In this document: one piece after another, positions 54,229 through 62,467 of the stretch
Layout of the letters: each line of letters begins with the position of its first letter
Position numbering within the stretch: position 1 is the first letter of the stretch
Source of the DNA: an uncultured Prevotella sp.
GTDB lineage: Bacteria > Bacteroidota > Bacteroidia > Bacteroidales > Bacteroidaceae
Direction: 5' to 3'
NCBI GenBank assembly: GCA_902495455.1
Contig: CABUXJ010000004.1
Span: 50,527 to 114,526, forward strand
DNA length: 64,000 bases
Program-made: the position numbers and the translations under genes
The notes under the pieces: model-generated
Seen by the model: the letters and a program-made list of their open reading frames with translations, nothing else
What the model was told of the DNA's origin: nothing
Database searches by the model: none

Positions 54229-54452
54229 AGAAAAGGAGACAAATACTATGTACGCGAGTTCGAGATTGGAAACAGAAGAAGACATTTTGTGTTTTCATCC
54301 CATTGCAGGGACGGAAACAACATGTCTCCATTATTCCTGACTTGCGTTGTATAAAATAAAGACAGCGCCGTTACCTCGTACTATTTATGATAATACAAAG
54401 GGAACGACTGCTGCCTTTTTAATTTATAATTCTTAATTTTTTAATTAAAGTC

Positions 54453-56069
54453 TCATCTTCCGAGCCACGCTTCGGGATTCAATTTGTCTTTCTCGCGTCG
54501 CAACTGAAATTGCAGTACGTTGTCCTGACCGATTGTTCCGAGTGTCTGGCGTGTCTTGACCTTCTGCCCGCGGTGTACGCTGACGGATGACAGATTGCAG
54601 TAGACGGAGATGTAGCTACCGTGGCGCACCATGACACCCGTTGTTCCTCCGTAGTTGAAGACTGCGCTCACCTCGCCGTCGTATATGCAACGGGCTTGTG
54701 CGCCGGGCTGTCCCTGAATGTTGATGCCCTTGTTGTCGAGCCGCACACCCTTGAGGCCTTCCACGTTGTATTGTCCGAAATGGCTCACGATGCGATAACC
54801 GCCCGTCAGCGGCATGGGCAGCCGGCCGCGGTTGCTCTCGAAACTGCCGCTGATGCGGCGATCCTCAGAGTCCAGCTTGTATATCAGAGCGTCCGACTTG
54901 CGTGCTTCAGCCATATCCTTGGCTCGTTCGCGAGCGTCCGTCTCCGCGTGTCTCTCAGCTTCCCGCCGCGCTCTCTCGGCGTCGCGTGCAGCCTTGTCCG
55001 CCGCCGCTTTCTCTGCCGCACTCTTTCGTGCCGCCGCCTGTGCTTCAGCCTTGAGGCGTTGTTCCTTTTCTTTGGCTTCGGCTATACGGCGTGCATTTTC
55101 TCTTGCAGCCGCCTCTGCCGCCGCCTTCTTGCGTGCCAACTCTTCGGCCCGTTTGCGTGCCGCCTCTGCTTCAGCCTTTCTCTTGGCCTCTGCTTCAGCC
55201 CGCTTGCGTGCCCGTTCGACCTCTTCGGCAATCAGACGGTCAATCTTTGCGTTCAGTTCGGCGTCGCGCTTGCGCTGTTGCTCGATGATTTGCTGGATGG
55301 TCTTCTGCTGTTTCTGCAGCGTGTTGACCACTTTCTGCTGTTCCGTCTGCTTGTTCTCAAGATTGGCCCGTTCACGTTCGCCGCGGCTCAGGAGATTGCT
55401 CTTGTGCTGCTTTGTCTCGTCCAACTGGTTTCGTTTGGCGGTCACTTCAGCCTGTGTCGATTTGACCATTTCACCCTGCGCCCGCTGATAGGCGGCATAT
55501 TCGCGCATGAAGCGCATACGGCGGTACATCTGGCTGAAGTTCTTGGCGCTGAAGATGAACATCATCTGGTTCTGTATGGAGCGGTTGCGGTGCATATACC
55601 GCATCGACTTCACGAACTTCTGTTTGCGGTCGTCGAGCTGTGCCTGCAGTTCGTTGAGCTGCTTGTCGAGCTGTACGATATTGCCGTCGAGCGTGCTGAT
55701 GTCCCGTCGAATGGTGTCGATGGTCTTACGTTTGTCCTCGATTTCGGTGTTGATGACCATCAGGTTCTGTAGCCGTTTCTTCACATCCCGTTCGTTGGAA
55801 CGCAACTTTTGTTCCTGTTGCTTGATGTTGCGCTTGATCTGCGCCTGTTCGTTCTGCAGTCCTTTGATGGACACGTTGCCTCCGGACTTACCCTTGGCGT
55901 TGGTTGTTTTGCCTTTTGTCGTCTTTTTTGTCGTGGCCGGCTTTCGTGCCGGAGCCTTTCGTTTTGTTGTCGTTGTGGTACGCGTCCGATTGCCGGTCCT
56001 GCGCTGCTGTTGTGCAGTCATACCGGTAACCAAAGCCGTAAGAAATATCAATAAGAATAAACGTCTCAT
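54453..56069 (-). CDS. EnvC-like murein hydrolase activator (coiled coil plus degenerate LytM domain)
   Basis: 538 residues. Signal peptide (LFLLIFLTALVTGMTA-Q), a basic Thr/Lys-rich stretch, a long coiled coil (about 65-290), an Ala/Glu/Arg/Lys-rich low-complexity helix (about 290-395), and a C-terminal LytM/M23 domain. The zinc-ligand positions are lost: NIQGQPGA replaces HxGxD and LQFQLRRE replaces HxH, as in E. coli EnvC, which activates amidases rather than cutting. The LNPEAWLGR end is shared with that family. Last gene of the dut operon. Confidence 0.88.
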   Translation of the reverse strand: MRRLFLLIFLTALVTGMTAQQQRRTGNRTRTTTTTKRKAPARKPATTKKTTKGKTTNAKGKSGGNVSIKGLQNEQAQIKRNIKQQEQKLRSNERDVKKRLQNLMVINTEIEDKRKTIDTIRRDISTLDGNIVQLDKQLNELQAQLDDRKQKFVKSMRYMHRNRSIQNQMMFIFSAKNFSQMYRRMRFMREYAAYQRAQGEMVKSTQAEVTAKRNQLDETKQHKSNLLSRGERERANLENKQTEQQKVVNTLQKQQKTIQQIIEQQRKRDAELNAKIDRLIAEEVERARKRAEAEAKRKAEAEAARKRAEELARKKAAAEAAARENARRIAEAKEKEQRLKAEAQAAARKSAAEKAAADKAARDAERARREAERHAETDARERAKDMAEARKSDALIYKLDSEDRRISGSFESNRGRLPMPLTGGYRIVSHFGQYNVEGLKGVRLDNKGINIQGQPGAQARCIYDGEVSAVFNYGGTTGVMVRHGSYISVYCNLSSVSVHRGQKVKTRQTLGTIGQDNVLQFQLRREKDKLNPEAWLGR

Positions 56070-56100
56070 ATTCCGTGCTGCGGAGTCATGCGACTCTGCT

Positions 56101-56949
56101 TTAGAGCGCCATGAAACGGCGCAGAATTTCGTCTACCGTCACCTGTTTATACTTGGCAGACACCTCGGTGCGTGTCTCCCATTCGCTTTCGCTTTTGATG
56201 TAGTTGAGTTTCATGCCGAGTTTCACTTCCTTTTCTCCTGTAGTGAAGACGATCACGTTGTCCGTGGGGAACTTTTTGTTGCCTAACGGTTTGAAATCGC
56301 GATAGTCCCAGTTGAGCTGCGTGTTTCTGATCTTCGACTTGTGCATGACGTTGACCATCTTGATTTCGCCGTCCTTCTGTCCGGCAAGCCATTTGTAGGA
56401 CAATGCCGGCTGGTCGAGCGAAATGATCATGTCGTTGCCGTCGGGTATGGTTTCATACTCCTTGTATGTCGATTCCGAGACCTTGGTTTTTCCCGGCATG
56501 AACAGTTCGTTCCAGAAGAGAGCCTGCAGTGAGTAGAAGTTGAGGCCGCTGTTGCGCAGGAAGTCCAGCTGGTCGTACGACACCTTCAGATATTGCTTGT
56601 TGATGCGGTCCATGATGAGCACATACTCCTTCGTAAACTCCAGTCGTCCGGCCTCCACGAAGCCGAAAGCCATCAGCTGCAACCGGATGACATCGTCGCG
56701 CTTCATCTTCAGATTGCCTGTGAGACTGAGCTCCTGAGCTCCCACCTGCACCTGAAACTTGATTTTTGAGGTTATGAACTTGGTGTATTGAGCGTTGTCT
56801 GACACCTTGTTTAGAAATTCCTGCTTTTCTGTCGGCACGGTTGTGTTGACATTGGCGTTCTCCACTGTCTTTGTCGACTTGCAGGCGCCCAATATCAGCG
56901 GGAGTGCGATGGCGGCACACTTGAATAGTTTTGATAGTTTAATCATCAT
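56101..56949 (-). CDS. DUF4292 family lipoprotein
   Basis: About 282 residues. Lipobox LILGACKS, so an outer- or inner-membrane-anchored lipoprotein. The body (ITSKIKFQVQVGAQELSLTG, then IRLQLMAFGFVEAGRLEFT) fits DUF4292, a LolB/LolA-like fold of Bacteroidetes thought to bind lipids. The chosen ATG (56949) overlaps the TPR gene stop in an ATGA arrangement, showing coupling. It lies between the TPR gene and the EnvC-like gene, so it may take part in envelope lipoprotein or murein processes. Function not established. Confidence 0.85.
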   Translation of the reverse strand: MMIKLSKLFKCAAIALPLILGACKSTKTVENANVNTTVPTEKQEFLNKVSDNAQYTKFITSKIKFQVQVGAQELSLTGNLKMKRDDVIRLQLMAFGFVEAGRLEFTKEYVLIMDRINKQYLKVSYDQLDFLRNSGLNFYSLQALFWNELFMPGKTKVSESTYKEYETIPDGNDMIISLDQPALSYKWLAGQKDGEIKMVNVMHKSKIRNTQLNWDYRDFKPLGNKKFPTDNVIVFTTGEKEVKLGMKLNYIKSESEWETRTEVSAKYKQVTVDEILRRFMAL

Positions 56950-58724
56950 TTCAGATATTTTTTCTGTTTTATCTTTCTTTTCAGTTTCTTGTTTCCCGGG
57001 TCCTTCTCTGCGGCCTTGTTCCATAGTTCCAGTGCCGTCTCCGTGTCACCGCTGACGGCGTTGATGTCTCCGGCGTGTTCCAGAATGACGGCGCTTGCGT
57101 CCTCATCATGTTTCAGTGCCTGCTCGATATATATCTTTGCTTCCGCCGTTCGGCCCTGCAGGAACAGTATCCATGCGTAAGTGTCGAGATAGTTTGCGTT
57201 TTCCGGTTCTGCTTTTATAGTGCGGTAGCTCATGCGTTCGGCCTTTTCCAACTCCCGTTCGTCCAAGCTCAGATAGTAGGCGTAGTTGTTCAGACAGCTG
57301 ATGTTGTTGTCCTTCCACTGCAGACATGAGTCGTATGCGGCGTAAGCCTCGTCCTTCCGGTCCTTCTTGTAAAGCAAGTCTCCCATCAAGGAATAGAAGT
57401 CCGACACTATGGCCGGGTCACTTTTGTCCGTGATGACGTCGATGCCGTTGCGGAAAGTGTTCAGGGCGTTGTCATAATCATCCTTTATGTAATATGCCAT
57501 ACCCTGATAGTAGTAGAATGCCATCTCCTCCGGATTGTATTGGCGGGCGGCCTGACATAAGTCTATCACGGCCTGTCCGTCCTCCCGGCTCCATGCGTAG
57601 CCTACCAGTTGCAGCCTTGCCGCAGCGTTGTCCGGCTCTATTGTCAGGATGTGGTGAAGCACACGGCTGATGCTGTCCTGCGGCATCTTCTTGAGATTCA
57701 TGTATGCCGCATGTAGTTCGGATACGTCGGCGTTCTCCTGCGGTATGGCTTCCATCATGTCGAAGAGTCTCAGAATCTTCGTGCTGTCGCCTCCGTTCTG
57801 TTCGTTTTCCGTGATTTCCTGCCTCATTATGTCTATCCGCATGGCCGTCTCCGTCTCCTTGTCCGTCAGGAGAATCCGCGTGATGGAGTCTGCTGCGGTG
57901 CTGTCGCGGTTCTCCTTGTGATAGAGCCGCAGTGAGGCCAGCGTGTGTTTGTTGCCCGGTTCCTCACGGAGTATGGAGTTGAACACATCCATCGCCTTCT
58001 CCTTTTCGCCGTTTATGAGTAGCATGTCACCGTACATGCCGCGGTAGTTGAGGTCGTTCGGATATTGTTCGGCCAACCGTTTCATCTCCTCCACGGCCGC
58101 CTTGTGGTCACCTTTCTGTGTGAATATGCTACTCTTGGCGTACGACAGCCGTTCGCTTTTGCCCTCAATGGTCTCTATTCGTTCGAGCGTGGCGATGGCT
58201 TTGTCGTAGTCATTTTTCTGCATGTACAGTTGGACGAGCATTGACAGGACGTCGTCACGGCTCTTTTCGCGTGTCATGATGTCCTCCATGACGTCGATGG
58301 CCTCGTCATACAGACCGTTGCTGACATACGTCTGTGCCAGGGTCTCGAGATAGATGTGGTTGTCCGGGCGCAAACTTGCCGCCCGCTTGACGCACTCCAA
58401 GGCTTTGTTCTTGTCTTTGAGCACGTTGTAGTATTGTGCGAGATAGAAGTAAGCCTCTGCCGCTTGCGGGTTAAGCTCCGTGCACCGGCGCAACAAGTCG
58501 AACGTCGCCGTCTTGTTGTCCTTGTGTCGTTGCATCATGGCCTCCATGAAGACACCGTCGGCGAGCCGCTTGTTCTCGGCGCTGACCGTGTCGGCCACGG
58601 CCACCTTTCTGACTTCTGTGCGTGCCGTTTTTCCCGTCTTGCGCTTCTGCGCGTCCGCCGGCAGGGTTGTCAGTGCCAGCAGAAGCGGTGCCAACCATGC
58701 CATTCTCTTTATGTTCAGGCTCAT
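56946..58724 (-). CDS. Secreted TPR protein
   Basis: 592 residues. Signal peptide (MAWLAPLLLALTTLPADA-Q), then at least nine TPR-like helix pairs (for example PQAAEAYFYLAQYYNVLKDK, PDNHIYLETLAQTYVSNGLYDEA, GDYDNALNTFRNGID, AENANYLDTYAWILFLQGRTAEA-like). TPR proteins serve as scaffolds; the context, dut-TPR-DUF4292-EnvC, is a recurring Bacteroidetes arrangement and points to an envelope role. No catalytic motif. Its stop overlaps the DUF4292 start. Confidence 0.88.
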   Translation of the reverse strand: MSLNIKRMAWLAPLLLALTTLPADAQKRKTGKTARTEVRKVAVADTVSAENKRLADGVFMEAMMQRHKDNKTATFDLLRRCTELNPQAAEAYFYLAQYYNVLKDKNKALECVKRAASLRPDNHIYLETLAQTYVSNGLYDEAIDVMEDIMTREKSRDDVLSMLVQLYMQKNDYDKAIATLERIETIEGKSERLSYAKSSIFTQKGDHKAAVEEMKRLAEQYPNDLNYRGMYGDMLLINGEKEKAMDVFNSILREEPGNKHTLASLRLYHKENRDSTAADSITRILLTDKETETAMRIDIMRQEITENEQNGGDSTKILRLFDMMEAIPQENADVSELHAAYMNLKKMPQDSISRVLHHILTIEPDNAAARLQLVGYAWSREDGQAVIDLCQAARQYNPEEMAFYYYQGMAYYIKDDYDNALNTFRNGIDVITDKSDPAIVSDFYSLMGDLLYKKDRKDEAYAAYDSCLQWKDNNISCLNNYAYYLSLDERELEKAERMSYRTIKAEPENANYLDTYAWILFLQGRTAEAKIYIEQALKHDEDASAVILEHAGDINAVSGDTETALELWNKAAEKDPGNKKLKRKIKQKKYLK

Positions 58725-58766
58725 ACCTTGTCTGTTAGTGAAACATCTGAAGCCATCTTTCGCGTG

Positions 58767-59204
58767 TCATTTCACGCCCGTGTGGCCATATCCGCCTTCT
58801 CCCCGTTCCGTCTCGTCGAGTTCGTCGACTGTCTCAAAGACAGCCTGTTCGTGGCGTGCGATGATCATCTGTGCGATACGTTCGCCGCTGTTGATGACGA
58901 AATCCGTGTCAGAGAGATTGATCAGGAGCACCTTTATCTCGCCGCGATAGTCGGCATCGACCGTTCCCGGAGAGTTGAGCACGGTCAGTCCGTGCTTCAG
59001 CGCGAGGCCGCTGCGGGGCCGTATCTGCGCCTCAAAGCCTTCCGGCAGGGCGATGTGCAGCCCTGTTCCGATGAGCATCCTTTGCATCGGATGCAGCGTG
59101 ACGGGGGTGTCGAGGTTGGCTCTGAGATCCATTCCTGCGCTCTGCGGGGTGGCGTATGCGGGTAGCGGTTGGTTGCCCTTGTTGATGACTTTTATCTTAA
59201 TCAT
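58767..59204 (-). CDS. dut: dUTP diphosphatase (dUTPase)
   Basis: 145 residues, the usual trimeric-dUTPase size. All five motifs are visible: AGMDLRA, PRSGLALKHG, NSPGTVDADYRGE, GERIAQMII and the C-terminal RGEGGYGHTG. It hydrolyses dUTP to dUMP, keeping uracil out of DNA. First gene of the operon that continues into TPR-DUF4292-EnvC. A TAATTTTG box (59240-59233) lies about 30 bp upstream. Confidence 0.96.
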   Translation of the reverse strand: MIKIKVINKGNQPLPAYATPQSAGMDLRANLDTPVTLHPMQRMLIGTGLHIALPEGFEAQIRPRSGLALKHGLTVLNSPGTVDADYRGEIKVLLINLSDTDFVINSGERIAQMIIARHEQAVFETVDELDETERGEGGYGHTGVK

Positions 59205-59232
59205 TGTAGAAGAGTTACTATTATATAAGGTG

Positions 59233-59240
59233 CAAAATTA
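59233..59240 (-). promoter_or_regulatory. -7 box of the dut operon
   Basis: TAATTTTG on the minus strand, about 29 bp before the dut start. Confidence 0.6.
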
Positions 59241-59272
59241 GCGATTAATCCGCAAAACGCCACATAATTATC

Positions 59273-59505
59273 AATAAAAAGAAGATAAAAGGAGATAAAG
59301 GGAGGTAAAAGGAGATAGAGGACAAATGTTTTGTTGGTTGGGTATGGGAGGAATAGGGATGATGGGAGAGATGGGAATGATGGGAGAGATGGGAATGATG
59401 GGAGGAATGGGAATGATGGGAGAGATGGGAAGCAAACAAAGCATACGTCCTTTATCTCCCTCTATCTCCTTTTACCTCCTTTTACCTCCCTTTATCTCCC
59501 TATTT
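59273..59505. repeat. Purine-rich inverted block with 18-bp tandem units
   Basis: Outer arms: GGAGATAAAGGGAGGTAAAAG-type repeats at 59280-59325 and the complementary CTCCTTTTACCTCC type at 59450-59505. Centre (59345-59432): about four units of GGGAATGATGGGAGAGAT. Open frames with MGMMGEMG repeats here come from the tandem units and are not taken as genes. Confidence 0.8.
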
Positions 59506-60939
59506 CCTTATCGTCATGATGAACTCCAGACCGCCGCCGTCGCGGTTGGCCACGCTGATTGTTCCGCCGTGGAAGACGACGGCATTTTTGACGATAGCCA
59601 GTCCGAGGCCCGTTCCGCCGAGTTTGCGTGAGCGGCCTTTGTCTACCCGATAGAAACGTTCAAAGAGATGAGGCAGATGTTGTTCCTCGACGCCGACACC
59701 GTTGTCGGCAACGCGCAATGTGAGTGTGTCCGCCGTTTCGGTCACCAGTCCGATTTCCAACCGGCTGCCACCCGAATATGCTACGGCGTTGTCTATCAGA
59801 TTGCGGAACACGGAGGTCATCAATTCGGCGTTACCGTTGATACATAAGTGCTCAGGCAATGTGCAGACCATCTCCATCTCGCACTCCGGCGTGTTGCCGA
59901 TGGCCGTGCGGACGATGTCCGTGATGTCTATCTGCGTGCGCGATATCAGCTGGCGGCCGTCCTCCATGCGTGTGATGGTCGCCACGTCGTTGAGCAGCGA
60001 ACCAAGGCGTTCGCAGTTGGAGTGGCACATACGGATGAATTCCGTGCGCCTCTCTTCCGTCAGGTCGGGATGGGAGAGCAGTGTCTCGAGACAAGCGAGC
60101 ATTGCCGCTACGGGCGTCTTGAGCTCGTGATTGATGTTGTTCGTCAGCTGTTTCTTTATTCTGATTTTCTCCTGCTCCTCGTGGAGAGCCAGCCGATGTT
60201 GACGGTCTCGTTCGGCCACGGCGTTCTGGAGACGGGAGTAGAGCCTGACGATGTGGTTGGAGATTTCCCCTAACTCGTCGTCGGGGAAAGCGTCGTCGGC
60301 GTAGATGCGCTCTCCGCGTTCGGCCCTCTCGGCGAAACTGTTCAGCCGCGAGATGTTGTGTCCTAACCGCCGTGTGGCGAAGTAGGCGAGCACGCCGAGC
60401 AGCAGTGCCGCCGTTGTCATGAACCAGATGAAGTCACGGTCGGCCGCGAGCAGGTCGGCCAGTGACAGCGAACTGTAAGGTACGGCCGAACGGACTATCG
60501 TTCCGCTGCTGTCGGCCATCGCCGAATAGAAGTAAGTCTCATCTTTGTATTGCGAGTGGCGGCGCACTGTGAACGATGTCCCATGCCGCATTGCTCCGGC
60601 TATCTCCTCCCGACTCAGGTGGTTGGCCGTGGGCAGTGTGTCGAGCGTGTTGTCGAAGGCCACCCGTCCCAACGTGTCGATGATGGAGATGCGCAGGTCG
60701 GGCAGCGGCAACGGCGTGTGCCGGAGAAACTCTTCGGGCGTGATGCCGTCCTCGAGTGCGTCGGTGAGCTTCATGTTGAAGAGTTGCAGCCGCGCGTTGA
60801 GCTGTTCCTCCTTGAAGTGGGTTTCGCGGCGGTGCTGAAAGGCGAGGCTGCAGGCGACCAGCGCTCCGGAGAAAATCATCAGCAGGAGAAACAGCTTGTG
60901 ATGGTATGCCAGTGCCTTATGCCTTGAATCCGTAGCCAT
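59500..60939 (-). CDS. Sensor histidine kinase
   Basis: 479 residues. Two transmembrane helices (about 16-34 and 170-188) flank a periplasmic sensor domain of ~135 residues; a HAMP-like segment follows, then HisKA with NHELKTP (His271) and a HATPase with NLIDNAVAYSG (N box), VADNGVGV (G1) and GTGLGLAIV (G2). It starts within the end of the response-regulator gene (23-bp overlap), which makes them a coupled pair. The signal is unknown. The layout resembles PhoR- or RprX-type kinases of Bacteroides. Confidence 0.92.
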   Translation of the reverse strand: MATDSRHKALAYHHKLFLLLMIFSGALVACSLAFQHRRETHFKEEQLNARLQLFNMKLTDALEDGITPEEFLRHTPLPLPDLRISIIDTLGRVAFDNTLDTLPTANHLSREEIAGAMRHGTSFTVRRHSQYKDETYFYSAMADSSGTIVRSAVPYSSLSLADLLAADRDFIWFMTTAALLLGVLAYFATRRLGHNISRLNSFAERAERGERIYADDAFPDDELGEISNHIVRLYSRLQNAVAERDRQHRLALHEEQEKIRIKKQLTNNINHELKTPVAAMLACLETLLSHPDLTEERRTEFIRMCHSNCERLGSLLNDVATITRMEDGRQLISRTQIDITDIVRTAIGNTPECEMEMVCTLPEHLCINGNAELMTSVFRNLIDNAVAYSGGSRLEIGLVTETADTLTLRVADNGVGVEEQHLPHLFERFYRVDKGRSRKLGGTGLGLAIVKNAVVFHGGTISVANRDGGGLEFIMTIRK

Positions 60940-61609
60940 ATCCCGGTCTTGTTATGATATGTTTGCCGTATTCGCCGAGTTTCCGGCGCAGGCGTGTGAT
61001 GTTGACGTCTACGGTTCTGTCGAGCACGACGACCTCGTCGGGCCATACCCGGGCCAGGATTTCCCCGCGGGAGAAAATGCGTCCGGGATTGGCGATGAGC
61101 AGACGGAGTATTTCCATTTCCTTCTTCGGCAGCGGGACCTCTGTGCCGTCGACAGTGAGCCGCTTCTGTGCCGTGTCGATGACCAGTCCGAGACAGACGA
61201 TGCGTTCGTCCGTAGCGTCCGAGCCGGATTCTTTACGCCCTGTGCGGCGCAGGACCGTCTGGACGCGGGCCAGCACGTTGCGGATGGAGTAGGGCTTGGT
61301 GATATAGTCGTCGGCGCCGAGGCGCAGTCCGGCGATCATCTCGTCCTCCGTGTCCTTTGCCGTGCAGAAGATGATTGGTACGTCGGCCGTCGCGGGATTG
61401 TCGCGCATCATGCGGGCCATGCGGAAACCGCTGATTTCGCCCATCATGACGTCCAAGAGCACGAGGCTGTAGTTGTGGAGCGGTAAGCACAGAGCTTCCT
61501 CGGCGCTGTAAGCGACGTCGACGTCGTATCCCTCAATCTCGAGATTAAACTTCAGTACGTCGCAGAGTGTCTCTTCGTCGTCCACGACGAGTATTTTCGT
61601 TCGTTCCAT
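60917..61609 (-). CDS. OmpR/PhoB-family response regulator
   Basis: 230 residues. Receiver domain with acidic Asp10/Asp11, phospho-acceptor Asp53 (LVLLDVMMGEISG) and Lys105 (DYITKPYS), and an OmpR-type winged-helix DNA-binding domain (FSRGEILARVWPDEVVVLDR, then HIITRPGYGYGFKA). The start at 61609 (MERTKILVVDDE) is the conserved one; the frame extends upstream. Its promoter TATCTTTG (61642-61635) is contributed by a repeat element also found before recO. Partner kinase is encoded directly downstream. Targets are unknown. Confidence 0.93.
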   Translation of the reverse strand: MERTKILVVDDEETLCDVLKFNLEIEGYDVDVAYSAEEALCLPLHNYSLVLLDVMMGEISGFRMARMMRDNPATADVPIIFCTAKDTEDEMIAGLRLGADDYITKPYSIRNVLARVQTVLRRTGRKESGSDATDERIVCLGLVIDTAQKRLTVDGTEVPLPKKEMEILRLLIANPGRIFSRGEILARVWPDEVVVLDRTVDVNITRLRRKLGEYGKHIITRPGYGYGFKA

Positions 61610-61633
61610 AATCCGGTGTTGTTTTTGTCTGTT

Positions 61634-61708
61634 GCAAAGATAGTGCAAGCGAGGGCAATGCAAGTTCACTTGCAAATTGCCGAGCGCAGCCTATCTTCTG
61701 CAAAGATA
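61634..61708 (-). repeat. Promoter-bearing repeat element upstream of the response regulator
   Basis: Same element as 29811-29887: GCAAAGATAGTGCAAGCGAG at one end, GAGCGCAGCC near the other, with an internal hairpin GGCAATGCAAGT / ACTTGCAAATTGCC and terminal TATCTTTGC-type boxes facing outwards. Towards the response regulator it gives CTTG, an 18-nt spacer, TATCTTTG. Confidence 0.78.
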
Positions 61709-61796
61709 TGAATAATCCCGAATAAGTATGTCGGCACGGGCGAGATTTCATAAAAATGTAATATGGTCAACTTGAAGCGTGGCTTGTTATTTTTTC

Positions 61797-61870
61797 AACG
61801 CAAAGGCCGCAAAGACGCAAAGTTTTTGAACGCAAACAAAAGGCCTCTGCGTCTTTGCGGTCTTTGCGTT
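61797..61870. repeat. CGCAAAG-type inverted repeat, third copy
   Basis: 26-bp arms (61797-61822 and 61845-61870) with two mismatches, containing AACGCAAAGRCCGCAAAGAC. Confidence 0.88.
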
Positions 61871-62046
61871 TAAAAATAGCGACCCCAGTTGTGGAGTGCG
61901 AATAATCTTTACTTTAACATAGGTTAATTTGCATCCGAACCTCGAAATCTGCGCTATGACGCAAAATAGCGCGTTTTTCTGAAAGTTTTATAAGTTATTG
62001 ATGTTCAATCGTTTGTGTAAAACAACATTCCCGCGACATAATGGAT

Positions 62047-62163
62047 GTCGAGCCGTAAGGGCCTCCCGGCGTTGCAACGGGGCCCCCGTTGCAACGCAAC
62101 GAGCACGCCGTTGGAAGACAACGGGCACTCCGTTGCGACCCCGGGAGGCCCTTACGGCTCGAC
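62047..62163. repeat. GC-rich island, GCACGCC family, copy 5
   Basis: Perfect 23-bp terminal inverted arms (62047-62069 and 62141-62163, containing GAGCCGTAAGGGCC), an inner perfect 14-bp hairpin (GCGTTGCAACGGGG and complement) and the core GCAACGAGCACGCCGTTG. It sits in the 860-bp gap between the response regulator and dgt; that gap holds no supported gene. Confidence 0.9.
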
Positions 62164-62356
62164 GCGGATAGACGAACGGTGAGAAAACGGCGCAAAATTA
62201 ACACTGTTTAACAATTTATTGCGACTTCAAAAAGATGCTTTTTAAGGTAGTTTTTCTTACAAATGCCATCGGCCGGCCGCTCTCGCCGACTCGTTTTACG
62301 CCCCGTCGGCAAGCCGGGAAACGATGTCTTGGGAGACGTCCGAACGGTCGTAACCC

Positions 62357-62410
62357 CCAAATTCCTACTGAAATTGGGGATTGTAATCACTAAATTAAGT
62401 AGGAATTTGG
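62357..62410 (+). promoter_or_regulatory. 13-bp inverted repeat at the dgt promoter
   Basis: Arms 62357-62369 and 62398-62410 (CCAAATTCCTACT and its complement). The right arm carries a TTTG that lies 20 nt from TACCTTCG (a one-mismatch -7 box, about 62431-62438), so a protein bound here could control dgt transcription. Confidence 0.5.
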
Positions 62411-62467
62411 CGATTTGGCGACAAATAACTACCTTCGCAGCATACATATAAACATGGTAATATACCT

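Noticed and set aside
59326..59631. Open frame with MGMMGEMG repeats
   Set aside because: It is produced by an 18-bp tandem DNA repeat and runs into the antisense of the histidine kinase gene.
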